Shown piece by piece: positions 45,705 through 56,529 of a stretch of DNA of 64,000 nt (its first letter is position 1; the number at the start of each line of letters is the position of its first letter). Under the pieces are notes generated by a model. That model saw only the letters and a list, made by a program, of their open reading frames with translations. It was not told the DNA's origin and did not search any database. Location of the stretch: positions 282,899 to 346,898 of the forward strand of contig NZ_JASCTH010000001.1 of assembly GCF_030009775.1 (NCBI RefSeq), written 5' to 3'. Source of the DNA: Actinoplanes sandaracinus. Lineage in GTDB: Bacteria; Actinomycetota; Actinomycetes; Mycobacteriales; Micromonosporaceae. The position numbers and the translations under genes were made by a program.

Positions 45705-45828
45705 GATCTTTCATATGTTTCAGGGGCGTGACAATATCGGCGATCCGTACCGGGCTCCGCAGGTGGAAAGCCTGAAGGGGGCGAATGTCCCGAGTGCGTA
45801 AAGCGCGCCCAGACGCGAATGGCGAACA

Positions 45829-45853
45829 TCCCGGCCGTCGATTCAGGCCGGGA
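45829..45853 (-). terminator. Hairpin after the FemAB-like gene
   Basis: TCCCGGCC (45829-45836) and GGCCGGGA (45846-45853) form a perfect 8-base stem with a 9-base loop, about 55 bases past the stop at 45908. Confidence 0.6.
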
Positions 45854-45907
45854 CCGCGCACCCAATATTTCGGCAAGAAGTTGTGAATGTTTCAGGAGCT
45901 TGCACGC

Positions 45908-46918
45908 TCACTTGGCGGCGCTGGTGAACCGGGCGACGGTGCGCTGCTTGAAGGCGAAACCCTGTTTGGCGGCGTCCCGCAGATGGGCGACCAGCGGTGA
46001 CCGCGACCGTCGCGCCCACGGCACCGCGACCTCGGTGGTGCCGTACTTGGTCTTGTAGGCGTTGCCGCCGACGAAGTCGAACTCGGTGACGCCGCGCTCC
46101 CGGGCCCATCGCAGGGCGTGCCAGATGAGCGTCTCGTTGGGGCGCAGGTGCTGGTGCTCGCGGTAACTCGCGCCGCCCCAGAAGTACATCGTGCGGTGGT
46201 ACCAGGGCAGGACCGCGGTGGCGATGCCGCGCCCCTCGGCGTCACGGGCGCGCAGCAGGAGGAGATTGCCGGCCGGGCCGATGTGACGGATCAACGACCG
46301 AACCCTTTCCACTGAATAGGTGGGTACCAGATTCTGTTTGGCGAATACGTCCCGCAATTGATCGTAGAATTCGTCGGCGAATGCGGGACCGGGGGTCACC
46401 TCCTCGACGGTGACCCCCGACTTCGCGGCCTTCCGGATGTTCCGGCGGCACGCGCTCGCCATCGCGCCGAAGAGCGCGTCCTCGGGCGGATTCAGATCGA
46501 TCACGGCGGTCGGGGCGTCGTCCCAGCGCAGTCCCAGCCCGGTCAGATCGGCGGGCACCAGGCCACGGTCGCGGATCTCCAGGTGAGCGGCGCCGGCCTC
46601 GCCGAAGGCGAACGGGATCAGGGCTTCCAGCGCGGCGCGGCGGGACACCCCGGGCCGCAGATTGAAGCCGACGTACGAGGTGGTCCACCCGGCCATCGGG
46701 CTGCCCAGGATGCGCATACCGAACCGCCTGGTCAGCAGACCCGTGAAGTGGCCGACCACCTGACCCGAGTCGGTGACCGTGGCGAGCAGCGGCTCGGCGT
46801 TCTGACACTCGGCGACGAAGTTCAGCCACTCGGGAGTGTGAAAGATCAGTCGATCCGGGTAGGTGGCCCGGTCCGCCCGGAGGGCGGCGTCCGGTTCCAC
46901 CCGGTGCAGTCGCAGCAT
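45908..46918 (-). CDS. FemAB-like GNAT acyltransferase (polysaccharide locus)
   Basis: 336 residues from ATG 46918, the start that matches related proteins (FHTPEWLNFVAECQ). The C-terminal half is a BioF2-like GNAT fold: ACRRNIRKAAKSGVTVEEV, YFWGGASYREHQHLRPNETLIWHALRW given in part, and the terminal FVGGNAYKTKYG motif shared with FemAB-like aminoacyl- and acyltransferases. It has no signal peptide. It is divergent from the deacetylase and belongs to the polysaccharide locus, probably acylating a sugar amine (inference). Its sequence differs clearly from the two paralogs at 55.5 and 57.8 kb. Confidence 0.85.
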   Translation of the reverse strand: MLRLHRVEPDAALRADRATYPDRLIFHTPEWLNFVAECQNAEPLLATVTDSGQVVGHFTGLLTRRFGMRILGSPMAGWTTSYVGFNLRPGVSRRAALEALIPFAFGEAGAAHLEIRDRGLVPADLTGLGLRWDDAPTAVIDLNPPEDALFGAMASACRRNIRKAAKSGVTVEEVTPGPAFADEFYDQLRDVFAKQNLVPTYSVERVRSLIRHIGPAGNLLLLRARDAEGRGIATAVLPWYHRTMYFWGGASYREHQHLRPNETLIWHALRWARERGVTEFDFVGGNAYKTKYGTTEVAVPWARRSRSPLVAHLRDAAKQGFAFKQRTVARFTSAAK

Positions 46919-47145
46919 GAGGGGTCCCCGATCGAATTGTGGCCCGGCGGGCACGATGATGCTCAACCCTAAGCGCATTCCGCAAGGAGCCGATCGGGCT
47001 ATTCTTAATTGACGCGAATAATACTCGCGTTCCTTATGACAATTGCTACTGCCACACCCGTCACGCATTTGCAAAGGTTGGTGTGAGCCGCGGGGCGAAG
47101 CACCGTGGCCCCGGCCTGTCGGACGAGCGGGAGGGTGCCGGTCGC

Positions 47146-47902
47146 ATGCAGACGGCGATCAAACGACGCCTGAACGAGATGGGGCTGCGCAGCCGGTTGC
47201 GCGCCCGTCCCCGGCTTCAGGGCCGGATCCTGGCGCCGGCCGGGCTCCGGCGCAGGCTTCCCACCGCTCCCGGCCTCTACTTCCCCTTCTACCACGACGT
47301 CCTGCCGGAGTACGCCGGCGATCTGCGCCGCCATCTGCGCGCCCTGCAGCGGGTCGGCCCGATGGTCTCCTGGGCCGAGGCGCTCGCGATCCTGGCTGGT
47401 GAGCGCCCGCTCACCGGGCCGGTCTTCTGCCTGTCCTTCGACGACGCACACCTGTCCTGGCGGGACGTGGCCGCCCCGGTGCTGCTGGAGATGAAGGTTC
47501 CGGCGATGTTCTTCCTGACCTCCGGGATGGTCGGGCAGCCGGGCAACCTGACCTGGCACGACTGCCGGGGCCTGGTGGCGGCCGGCTTCGACTTCGGGTC
47601 GCACACGGTCACCCACCACCGGCTCGCCGACCAGGACGACGAGACCGCGGCCCGGGAGATCACCGGCTCCAAACAGGAGATCGAGGACCAGCTGCAGGTG
47701 GAGATCCGGGACTTCGCGGCGCCGTACGGCCACCCCGCGGTCGACTTCCACGAGCGGGACGTCCGGTGCGCCCGCGACGCCGGCTACCGCAGCTTCTCCA
47801 CCACCCTGCGCCCGGCCATGCACCCGGGCGACTCCCCGATGTTCATCCACCGGCAGGGGCTGCACCCGGCCTGGCCGATCATGGCAGTGAGGACCCGGGT
47901 CC

Positions 47903-47910
<8 letters not shown>
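47146..47910 (+). CDS. Polysaccharide deacetylase (NodB/CE4 type)
   Basis: 254 residues from ATG 47146 (GGGAGGG ten bases upstream); a GTG at 47083 would add 21 residues. NodB motifs: LSFDDAHLSW (catalytic and metal Asp), GSHTVTHHRLADQ (metal His pair) and FAAPYGHPAVDF. It removes acetyl groups from N-acetylated sugars in a glycan or lipid-linked precursor. No signal peptide is obvious, so it may act on cytoplasmic precursors. Its stop overlaps the aminotransferase start by eight bases. Confidence 0.86.
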
Positions 47911-49009
<1,099 letters not shown>

Positions 49010-49012
49010 GAC

Positions 49013-50245
49013 GTGCGCGTCGTCTACATCCATCAGTACTACTGCAATCCAGGCATGGCCGGCGGAATCCGCTCCTACGAGCAGGCCCGCCGGCTGGTCG
49101 CGCGGGGCCACACCGTCGACGTGATCACCACCGACATCACCCCGGGCACCCGCGAGCTCGGCTGGCGGACGACGGTGGAGGACGGGGTGACCGTCCACTG
49201 GTTCCGGGTCCCCTACAACAACAACATGTCGTACGCCCGCCGGCTGCGCGCCTTCGCCGAGTTCATGGTGCTGGCCGGGGTGAAGGCCGCCAGGCTGAAG
49301 GCCGACCTGGTCTTCGCCACCAGCACCCCGCTGACCGTCGCGGTGCCCGGCGTGTTCGCCGCGAAGCTGCGCCGGGCCCCGTTCGTCTTCGAGGTCCGCG
49401 ATCTGTGGCCCGAGGTGCCGATCGAACTGGGCGCGCTGCGCAACCCGATCGCCCGCAGACTGGCCGGCGGCCTGGCGAACTTCGCCTACCGCAACGCCTC
49501 CGAGGTGATCGCTCTCTCCCCCGGCATGGCCGCCGGCGTCGCCGCCCGCCGCCCGGGAACCCCGACCACGGTCATCCCGAACGCCGCCGACCTCGACCTG
49601 TTCGCCGTCGATCCCGAGGAGGTCCGGCGGTTCCGGGACTCCCACGACTGGCTCGGCGACCGGCCACTACTGGTCTACACCGGCGCGCTGGGCGTGGTCA
49701 ACGGCGTGGAATACCTGGTCCGGGCCATACACACGGCCGCGACGGTCGACCCTGACCTTCGGTTGCTGATCGTCGGGCACGGCAAGGAGTGGGAGCAGAC
49801 GTCGGCGCTCGCCGCCGGCCTCGGGCTGCTCGGCAGCGTGGTGCACATGTGGGAGAAGGTCCCCAAGTCGGAGCTTCCGGTGATCCTCGGCGCGGCCACC
49901 ATGTCGAGCAGCACGGTCCGGCCGGTCCGCGGGCTGTGGGACAACTCGGCCAACAAGTTCTTCGACGCCCTCGCCGCGTCCCGGCCGATCGCCATCAACT
50001 ACGGCGGATGGCAGGCCGACCTGCTGCGCGAGACCGGGGCGGGCCTGGTCCTCGACCCGGTCGACACCGACACCGCCGGGCTCGAACTGGCCCGGCACCT
50101 GCGTGACGAGCTGTGGCTGAAACAGGCCCGGGACGCCGCGCACCGGCTGGCCGTGGAGCAGTTCTCCCGCGACCTGCTCTTCGAGAGGTTCGAAGCCGTG
50201 CTGAACCGGTCGGCCCGGCTGGACACCCAGCCCGCCCGTCTCTGA
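49013..50245 (+). CDS. Glycosyltransferase family 4 (WbuB-like)
   Basis: 410 residues from GTG 49013, three bases past the aminotransferase. GT-B fold markers: N-terminal YIHQYYCNPGMAGGIRSYE (typical of WbuB-type enzymes), VIALSPGMAAGV, and the C-terminal donor site (VYTGALGVVNGVEYLV, SANKFFDALAASRPIAIN). It adds a sugar, often N-acetylfucosamine or a similar amino sugar, to the repeat unit. No membrane segment is certain. Confidence 0.9.
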   Translation: MRVVYIHQYYCNPGMAGGIRSYEQARRLVARGHTVDVITTDITPGTRELGWRTTVEDGVTVHWFRVPYNNNMSYARRLRAFAEFMVLAGVKAARLKADLVFATSTPLTVAVPGVFAAKLRRAPFVFEVRDLWPEVPIELGALRNPIARRLAGGLANFAYRNASEVIALSPGMAAGVAARRPGTPTTVIPNAADLDLFAVDPEEVRRFRDSHDWLGDRPLLVYTGALGVVNGVEYLVRAIHTAATVDPDLRLLIVGHGKEWEQTSALAAGLGLLGSVVHMWEKVPKSELPVILGAATMSSSTVRPVRGLWDNSANKFFDALAASRPIAINYGGWQADLLRETGAGLVLDPVDTDTAGLELARHLRDELWLKQARDAAHRLAVEQFSRDLLFERFEAVLNRSARLDTQPARL

Positions 50246-50267
50246 CAACAAATCGGGGGAAGTCAGC

Positions 50268-51860
50268 GTGGAACTGCGTGCCTATGTGCGGGCGTGCCGC
50301 CGCCGATGGCTCTGGCTCGTGGTGCCGGTGCTGGTGGCGACCGTCGTCGCGGCCGGCCTGACCCTGGCCGGCGCACCGGGTCACAAGTCGTCGATGGTGC
50401 TCTTCGTGAGCTCCGGCACCGGGGATCCGGATGCCGGGGCGCGACGGCTCAACTCGTACATCGCGCTGCTCACCGGGCCGCGGGTGGCGCAGGCCGTGGT
50501 CGACCGGATGGGCCCGGACATCACCGGAGAAGAAGTGCGCAAGAGCCTGTCCGCGCAGATGCGCGAGGGCACCGACCTGCTGGAGATCTCGGCGACCGAC
50601 CCGTCCGCCGAACGCAGCCGGCAGATCGTCACCACCGCCGCGTCGGTCCTGGTCGGGCTGGCCCGCCAGATCGGCGCGCCCGCCGACCCGGACGACGGCC
50701 CTCCCCCGGCGGTCTCCATCGTGCAGGACGCGGTCACCGTCGCCGAACCGGACAACCTGGCCCGCAACACCGGATTCGCCGCCGTGCTGGGGCTGCTCCT
50801 GGGCGCGGCCGCCGTCGCGGTCAAGGAGGCCACCGGGCGCACCGTCGGCGAGGAGGACGACCTGCGCCGCCTCGGGCTGGAAGCGGTCGGCGCGATCTCG
50901 ATCGGCGGCCGGTCCCGCTCCGGGCACCCCGACCAGGCGCTCGCCGAGGCGTTCCGGCGGCTGCGCAGCCTGCTGCCGGTGCTGGGCGAGCCGCAGGCCG
51001 CCGCCCGGTCGGGCCGCGGCCGGTCGGTGCTGCTCACCGGGGCGAGCCGCAAGGAGGGCACCACGGCCGTCACCTGCGGCCTGGCCATCGCGATGGCCGA
51101 GACGGGCGCACGGGTCGTGCTGGTGGACGCGAACATGCGCACGCCGGGAATCGGGCGTTACCTGTCCCTGGACACCTCGCCCGGCCTGGCCGAGGTGCTG
51201 GCCGGCACGGCCAGAGTGCCGGACGTGCTGCAGGACTCGCTCGGCGGCCGGGTCACCGTGCTGCCGGCCGGCGAACACGCGCCGGACCCCGGCGAGTTGC
51301 TGGCCTCGCCCCGGCTGGGCGCCACCGTCCGCACGCTGACCGAACGCTACGACATAGTGCTGGTGGACTCGCCGGCCCTGAACGGGGTCGCCGACGCGGC
51401 CGTGCTCGGGCAGGTCACCGACAGCGCACTGCTCGTGGTCCGGGCCGGGCGGACCCGGGCGGCGGACGTGGAGAAGTCGATCGACCTGCTCCAGCGGGTC
51501 GGGGCCAAGCTGGCCGGAGCGGTGCTGAACGCGCTGCCGCGCAAACTGCCGGCCAACGGCTCCTGGCACGGCCCGGCCGAGATGAGCACCGGAGTGGACA
51601 GCCCCGATCTGATCTTCGGGTTGGCCCCTGATCAGCCCACCGCCCGCATGGACGACACCTTCGTCTCGCTGCCGGTGGTCGGGCCGGCTCGCGGCCGGGC
51701 CCGGGTGATCGCCCCGGACATCGAGGCGCACGACCCCGGCGAGCCCGCGGGTGCGGAGAAGGCCGAGGACAAGGTGCCGGCACAGCGTAGCGGCGAGGAC
51801 GAGGATGTCGCGGAGACCGCGCCCGCCGGAACCGACGAGGAGCAGCGGCGCGGTGAGTGA
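50268..51860 (+). CDS. Wzz/BY-kinase-like polysaccharide chain-length protein with degenerate P-loop
   Basis: 530 residues from GTG 50268 (GGGGGAA upstream). Two membrane segments flank the extracellular part: LWLVVPVLVATVVAAGLTLAG (about 15-35) and GFAAVLGLLLGAAAVAV (about 170-186). The cytoplasmic ATPase-like domain (from about 250) has a Walker A region reading TGASRKEGTTAV; the usual GEGKST lysine is missing. The Walker A' VVLVDANMRTPG and Walker B VLVDSPAL are intact. There is no tyrosine cluster at the C-terminus, so it may not be a true autokinase. It likely co-polymerises with the flippase and polymerase encoded downstream. Confidence 0.85.
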   Translation: MELRAYVRACRRRWLWLVVPVLVATVVAAGLTLAGAPGHKSSMVLFVSSGTGDPDAGARRLNSYIALLTGPRVAQAVVDRMGPDITGEEVRKSLSAQMREGTDLLEISATDPSAERSRQIVTTAASVLVGLARQIGAPADPDDGPPPAVSIVQDAVTVAEPDNLARNTGFAAVLGLLLGAAAVAVKEATGRTVGEEDDLRRLGLEAVGAISIGGRSRSGHPDQALAEAFRRLRSLLPVLGEPQAAARSGRGRSVLLTGASRKEGTTAVTCGLAIAMAETGARVVLVDANMRTPGIGRYLSLDTSPGLAEVLAGTARVPDVLQDSLGGRVTVLPAGEHAPDPGELLASPRLGATVRTLTERYDIVLVDSPALNGVADAAVLGQVTDSALLVVRAGRTRAADVEKSIDLLQRVGAKLAGAVLNALPRKLPANGSWHGPAEMSTGVDSPDLIFGLAPDQPTARMDDTFVSLPVVGPARGRARVIAPDIEAHDPGEPAGAEKAEDKVPAQRSGEDEDVAETAPAGTDEEQRRGE

Positions 51861-53145
51861 ACTGCGAGTCGGCGGCACGGAGGCCGGTGAGGTCGGACCG
51901 CCACGGCGGGGCGACCCGTTCGCCCTCGCCGGGAAGGTGGTGCGCGAGCCGTCCGTCCAGTTGCTCGCCTCGCAGGTGCTGACCGGTGTGGTGGCGATGG
52001 CCGCGAACATCCTGATGGTCCGCTCGCTCAGCCCCACTCATCGTGGTGAGGTCGCGCTGATGCTCCAGGTGGTCTACCTGGCCACCCAGGTGCTGCTGCT
52101 CGGCACCGAGCGCAGCTTCGTCGCGAGCTACCACAACGTGTCACCGGCGCCGGCCGTCCGCGCGTACGCCCGGCTGCTCGCCGTACCGTGCGTGCTGTTT
52201 CTCGCCGGCGCGGTGATCTGGCAGGTGGCGGCGCCGGACCGCCTGACGCCGGGCCCGGTGATCGTCGCGATGCTCGCCTGGTTCGCGCTGATCGAGGCGA
52301 TCAGCCTGGCCACCCGGTCGATCGCGATCGCGGTGGGCCGGGTCCGGGACTTCCTGCTGGCCCGGGTGATCGAGGCGCTGCTGCTGCTCGGCATGCTGGT
52401 CGGTCTCTATGTCACCGGAGCGGCACGGCCGGAGATGTGGTTCCTGGCCTACCTGTTCGCCGGGGCCACGCCGACGGTGATCTACCTGATCATCTGGCTG
52501 CGGCTGCCGGTCCCGGCGGGTTCGAGCCCGGCCGGCCCGGCACAGAACCGTCAGGTGCGGCGGGAGGGTCTGTCGCTCTTCCCGGCCGCGCTGTCCAACA
52601 TGGCGATGCTGCGGGTGGACCGGCTGGTCATCCCGGCCCTCGCGTCGACCGCGGCCCTGGGCCACTACACCGCGGTGGCCACGATGACCGAGCTGCTGGC
52701 ATGGCCGGTCCGCGCCTACGCCGACTCCCGTCTCGGCAGGTGGCGGGCCTCGCACAACGACGGCGGCCTGAAAGCGTCGCCGATCCTGGTGGTGGCCGCC
52801 GTCTACGTGCTGGTCGTCGTCCCGCTCGTGGCCGGTGGCCTGTATCTGCTGGTCGAGCCGCTGTTCGGCCACGAGTACGCGGACGCCAAGGTGGTCGTGC
52901 TGCCGCTGGTGGTCGCGGCCGGCCTCTACGCGGTGTCCCGGATCAGCCTGGGCCTGCTGATCGCCAAGGGCCACGGCGGCCTGGTGTCGGCCGCCGAGAT
53001 CACCGGTTTCGTGGTGAGCTTCGCCGTCTACCTGCTGCTCATCCCCCGGCTCGGGATACTCGGCGCCGCTTACGGGTCGCTCGCCGGTTACGGGGCCTGC
53101 CTCGTCTTCGCGATGGTGGCCACCCGGATCGTGAGAGCCAGGTGA
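51853..53145 (+). CDS. Wzx-type polysaccharide flippase (MATE/PST family)
   Basis: 430 residues from GTG 51853, overlapping the previous stop by eight bases. About 12 hydrophobic segments, including QVLTGVVAMAANILMVRSLS, EVALMLQVVYLATQVLLLG, and the C-terminal ITGFVVSFAVYLLLIP and GILGAAYGSLAGYGACLVF, give the MOP-superfamily fold. It should move lipid-linked repeat units across the membrane. LIPRLGILGAAYGSL is a common signature of Wzx proteins. Flanking chain-length and polymerase genes support the role. Confidence 0.88.
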   Translation: MSELRVGGTEAGEVGPPRRGDPFALAGKVVREPSVQLLASQVLTGVVAMAANILMVRSLSPTHRGEVALMLQVVYLATQVLLLGTERSFVASYHNVSPAPAVRAYARLLAVPCVLFLAGAVIWQVAAPDRLTPGPVIVAMLAWFALIEAISLATRSIAIAVGRVRDFLLARVIEALLLLGMLVGLYVTGAARPEMWFLAYLFAGATPTVIYLIIWLRLPVPAGSSPAGPAQNRQVRREGLSLFPAALSNMAMLRVDRLVIPALASTAALGHYTAVATMTELLAWPVRAYADSRLGRWRASHNDGGLKASPILVVAAVYVLVVVPLVAGGLYLLVEPLFGHEYADAKVVVLPLVVAAGLYAVSRISLGLLIAKGHGGLVSAAEITGFVVSFAVYLLLIPRLGILGAAYGSLAGYGACLVFAMVATRIVRAR

Positions 53146-54335
53146 ACCGCGCGTTCCTGGCTCCCGGCCTGCTGCTGATCCTGGTCGCGATCGGCGGCCG
53201 GTACACGCTGGACCGGGCCGGGCTGCTGGACCTGGCCTGGGTCGACCTGCGGGTGATCGGCCTCGTCGTCGCCCTGGTGGCGCTGGCCGTCGACGCCTCG
53301 TACCGGCCGCGTTCCCTCACCCGGCCGCGAGAGGGCTGGCTGCTGGCGGCTCTGCTGTTCTTCCTGTTCCAGATCGCGTCGGCGCTGTGGGCGCCGCCGG
53401 CCGCGCGGATCGGTCCGCAGACTCTCGACCTGGTGCTGCTGGGCGTGCTGGTGATCGCCTTCTACCAGTACTCGATCGGCGATCCGGAAACCGTCACCCG
53501 CTTCACGTTCCATCTGTTGTTCATCACCGCGATCGTCTACGCCCTGGCCGCGATCTTCATCAGCGGTCCCGGTGAGCAGGGCCGTTACTCGGCGTTCGGC
53601 GGCGGGCCGAACGTGTTCGCCCGGATCGAGGTGCTCGGGGTGATCAGCGCGGTCGCCCTGTTCATGCTGACCGGCCGGGTCCTGCCGCTGCTGGTGATCC
53701 CGCTCTTCCTGCTGGCCACGGTGCTGTCCGGCTCGCGGGGAACCCTGGTGGCCGGTGCGGTTGTCGGTTTCGCGGCCCTGCTGAAGCTGCGGCACCGGCT
53801 GCGTGCCGGGGCGATCGTCGCCGCCGCGGTGGTGTCGGTCGTCGCGGTGGGCGCGATCTGGGCCTTCGCCCCGCCGGCGTTCACCGACCTGTTCCAGGAG
53901 CGGTTCGTTGAACAGACCGTGCAGGAACAATATCTCTCCGGGCGTACCGACATCTGGATGGCCGCCCTTCAGCTTTTCGCCGACCATCCGATCGGCGGCT
54001 CCGGCCTCGACGGCTTCTACGGCCTGATCGGGGTGAACCAGGCCGTCGAGTACCCGCACAACTATGTGCTCGCGGTCGCCGCCGAGGGCGGGCTGGCCGG
54101 GCTCGGCCTGCTCACCGCCTCGATCGTGCTGTGGACCAGGATCGTGCGGGGCGGCGGCGTCCGTCCCCAGGCCACCGGCCTGGCCGTGGCGGCGGCCGTC
54201 TTCGTGGCGCTGAGCGGTCTGTTCTCCGGCGACTACTACGACTCCCGGCTGGCGTGGATGTTCGCCGCGCTGGCCGCCGCCTCCGCGTCGGTGCGGGCGC
54301 CGGCCGTCTCGAAGGAACTGGCGGTGGCCCGGTGA
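53142..54335 (+). CDS. O-antigen polymerase/ligase family membrane protein (Wzy-like)
   Basis: 397 residues from GTG 53142, overlapping the flippase stop by four bases. Around ten membrane segments and a periplasmic-type loop with VEQTVQEQYLSGRTDIW; the WaaL/Wzy signature ADHPIGGSGLDGFYG followed by YPHNYVLAVAAEGGLAGL is clear. The SGSRGTLVAG and HN residues match the O-antigen ligase superfamily. In an actinomycete without LPS this suggests polymerisation of an exopolysaccharide. Confidence 0.9.
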   Translation: MNRAFLAPGLLLILVAIGGRYTLDRAGLLDLAWVDLRVIGLVVALVALAVDASYRPRSLTRPREGWLLAALLFFLFQIASALWAPPAARIGPQTLDLVLLGVLVIAFYQYSIGDPETVTRFTFHLLFITAIVYALAAIFISGPGEQGRYSAFGGGPNVFARIEVLGVISAVALFMLTGRVLPLLVIPLFLLATVLSGSRGTLVAGAVVGFAALLKLRHRLRAGAIVAAAVVSVVAVGAIWAFAPPAFTDLFQERFVEQTVQEQYLSGRTDIWMAALQLFADHPIGGSGLDGFYGLIGVNQAVEYPHNYVLAVAAEGGLAGLGLLTASIVLWTRIVRGGGVRPQATGLAVAAAVFVALSGLFSGDYYDSRLAWMFAALAAASASVRAPAVSKELAVAR

Positions 54336-55462
54336 AGCGGCGCACGGTACTGGTCGCCGGGATCGGCGGCGCGGTGGCGGCCGCCGCGGCCGGGCTGCAC
54401 GCCGTCCGCGGCACCGCCGACGACGTTCCCGAGGTCCGCGAGCCGGTGCCGGCCGCCCCGCCGGCGGTCGAGGACGCCGCCCGGATCAGGACGGTGGAGT
54501 ACTGGACCGGCGTCTTCATGAAGAGCTGGGACTTCGCCGACTCCAACGCCACCCCGCTGAGCCGGTCCAAGGACAGCCGGGACCACTACGACCTGGCGTA
54601 CGACGTCGACGCGTGCACGGCCATGTTCCGCGCAACCGGCCAGAACCGGTACCTGGACCGGGCCCTGACCTGGATGGAGAACGTGGCCGCCGCCGCGGTC
54701 CCGTCCACCTCGCTGAAGGACAGCTCGTTCAAGGACCGCTTCCGGGGCTGGCCGTCGAGCAAGTCCGGCGAGGGCGGCAACGAGGTGCCGCTCTACGAGA
54801 GCTACCTCTGGCGGTACGGCACCACCCTGCTCGTGGCCATGAAGGACCTCAAGGATCCCGGCTACCAGGACCGCTATGCCAGGCTGCTCGCCTTCGCCGA
54901 GACGGACGTCTTCGACAAGTGGTACTCGCGCGGCGCCGGCGACAACATCTACCGCGAGCGCACCCACATGGCGTCGCACTGGGCGCTGATCGCGATGAAC
55001 CTCGCCCACCTCACCGCCGACCAGGCCCGCAAAGCGCGCTGCAACGCGGTCGTCGACGAGATCAGCAGCCGGCTGCGCGGGCAGTTGCGCCGCAACCCGG
55101 CGGAGCCGACCGCGTGGTTCTGGAGCGACGTCTGGGAGTCGGCGAAACGGCCCGGACAGGACGTGGGGCACGGCAACGCGGTCATCACCTATGTGGTGGA
55201 GGCCCGTGATCGTGGCCAGGGATGGTCGGACACCGACATGGCGGCGTTCTCCGCCCTGCTCACCAAGGTGATCTGGCCGGGTGACACGACCTATCGCAAG
55301 TTCGTCGACGGCACCGGCGCCGACAACGGCTGGTGGTCCGACGGTTTCGTGAAATTGGGCCGCTACGACCCGGCCGTGCAACTGCGGCTGGAGAAACACC
55401 AGGTGGTGAACGATCAGTTCGCCGCGAACATGGCGCTCAACGCCCGGCTCCTGCGCCCCTAG
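54332..55462 (+). CDS. Exported protein, possible alpha/alpha-barrel glycan-acting enzyme
   Basis: 376 residues from GTG 54332, overlapping the polymerase by four bases. The N-terminus (VKRRTVLVAGIGGAVAAAAAGLHAV) is a twin-arginine-like or Sec signal. The mature part is Trp/Tyr-rich with many short helices: YWTGVFMKSWDFADSN, YDLAYDVDACTAMFRATG, ESYLWRYGTTLLVAM, NGWWSDGFVKLGRY. This repetitive helix pattern recalls alpha/alpha-barrel lyases and hydrolases, but no catalytic residues can be assigned. It sits inside the polysaccharide operon and could process or release the polymer. I do not recognise its family. Confidence 0.6.
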   Translation: MKRRTVLVAGIGGAVAAAAAGLHAVRGTADDVPEVREPVPAAPPAVEDAARIRTVEYWTGVFMKSWDFADSNATPLSRSKDSRDHYDLAYDVDACTAMFRATGQNRYLDRALTWMENVAAAAVPSTSLKDSSFKDRFRGWPSSKSGEGGNEVPLYESYLWRYGTTLLVAMKDLKDPGYQDRYARLLAFAETDVFDKWYSRGAGDNIYRERTHMASHWALIAMNLAHLTADQARKARCNAVVDEISSRLRGQLRRNPAEPTAWFWSDVWESAKRPGQDVGHGNAVITYVVEARDRGQGWSDTDMAAFSALLTKVIWPGDTTYRKFVDGTGADNGWWSDGFVKLGRYDPAVQLRLEKHQVVNDQFAANMALNARLLRP

Positions 55463-55502
55463 GCGGGCCGGGACCGTCGCAGCGCGGAAGGAGACATGCG
55501 AG

Positions 55503-56519
55503 ATGACGGCAACGCTGCTGGATCCGGCGGCACGGGAGTGGAAGGAGACTCTCCAGCACGTCGGGCACGACATGTATCACGTGCCGGACTACGTCGTCCT
55601 CGACGCCCGGTTGTACGGCGGCACGCCCGCCGCCTTCCATTTCGAGCAGGGTGGGCGACGGTTGCTGATCCCGCTCATCCTGCGGGAGATCCCGGATTCG
55701 GATCTCCAGGACGCGATCTCACCGTACGGCTACCCCGGCCCGGTCAGTTCCTCGGACGACGCCGTCTTCTGGGAGGCGGCCTGCGCGGCGTTCGTCCGGA
55801 CGCTACGTGACGAGGGCGTCGTCTCCGCGTTCGTGCGGATGCATCCGCTGTTCAGCGCCCCCTCGCCGGTCCTTGCCGGGCAGGGCGCGCTGGTCCATCA
55901 CGGCGAGACCGTGTCGATGGACCTGACCGTCTCGGAGGACGAGATGTGGAAGCAGACCCGCAGCGACCACCGCAACCACATCAACCGGGCGAAGCGGGCC
56001 GGCACCACCATCGTGTTCGACGACTGGGACCGGCTCGGTGAGTGGGTCGAGGTCTACCACGACAACATGCGACGGGTCGGTGCGACGTCGTACTACTTCT
56101 TCACCCGGGAACACCTCGCGGCGCTGCACGACGCGGTCGGCGACCGCATGCACCTCGCGGTCGCCCTGGAGGGCGACGAGGTGGTCGGCGGCAACACCTT
56201 CTTCGAGTACGACGGGATCGCCACCGGGTACGTGTCGTCCACCCGCCGCGCGCCGAAGCGGTACGCCGACGAGCTGCTCTACGACCAGGTGCGGCGCTGG
56301 TGCAAGAACCGGGGCGCCGAGGTGTTCCACCTGGGCGGCGGCAAGGGCGGAGCCAACGACTCGCTGTTCTCGTACAAGGCGGGGTTCTCGCCGAGCCGGC
56401 ACCCGTTCCACACCTGGCGGGTGGTCGCCGACCCGCCCGCCTACGAGCGGCTGGTGCGCGAGCGCCGCCCGGAGGCCGACCCGGCCGACCTGACCGCCAC
56501 CTTCCCGTCCTACCGCTGA
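55503..56519 (+). CDS. FemAB-like GNAT acyltransferase, copy 1
   Basis: 338 residues. BioF2/FemAB-type double GNAT: MYHVPDYVVLDARLYGGTPAAF and SPYGYPGPV in the N-half, SDHRNHINRAKRAGTTIVFDD (given partly) and LGGGKGGANDSLFSYKAGF in the C-half. The N-terminus MTATLLDPAAREWKETL is not a signal. It is a paralog of the gene at 57780; the two share block after block. Probably transfers an acyl or aminoacyl group to a sugar amine of the locus polymer, or to a small molecule (inference). It starts 40 bases after the exported protein. Confidence 0.84.
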   Translation: MTATLLDPAAREWKETLQHVGHDMYHVPDYVVLDARLYGGTPAAFHFEQGGRRLLIPLILREIPDSDLQDAISPYGYPGPVSSSDDAVFWEAACAAFVRTLRDEGVVSAFVRMHPLFSAPSPVLAGQGALVHHGETVSMDLTVSEDEMWKQTRSDHRNHINRAKRAGTTIVFDDWDRLGEWVEVYHDNMRRVGATSYYFFTREHLAALHDAVGDRMHLAVALEGDEVVGGNTFFEYDGIATGYVSSTRRAPKRYADELLYDQVRRWCKNRGAEVFHLGGGKGGANDSLFSYKAGFSPSRHPFHTWRVVADPPAYERLVRERRPEADPADLTATFPSYR

Positions 56520-56529
56520 GGAGTACGCC

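Noticed and set aside
45554..45907. Small open frames in the gap between the subtilase and FemAB-like genes
   Set aside because: No ribosome sites or family resemblance; the gap is better explained as promoter and terminator sequence.
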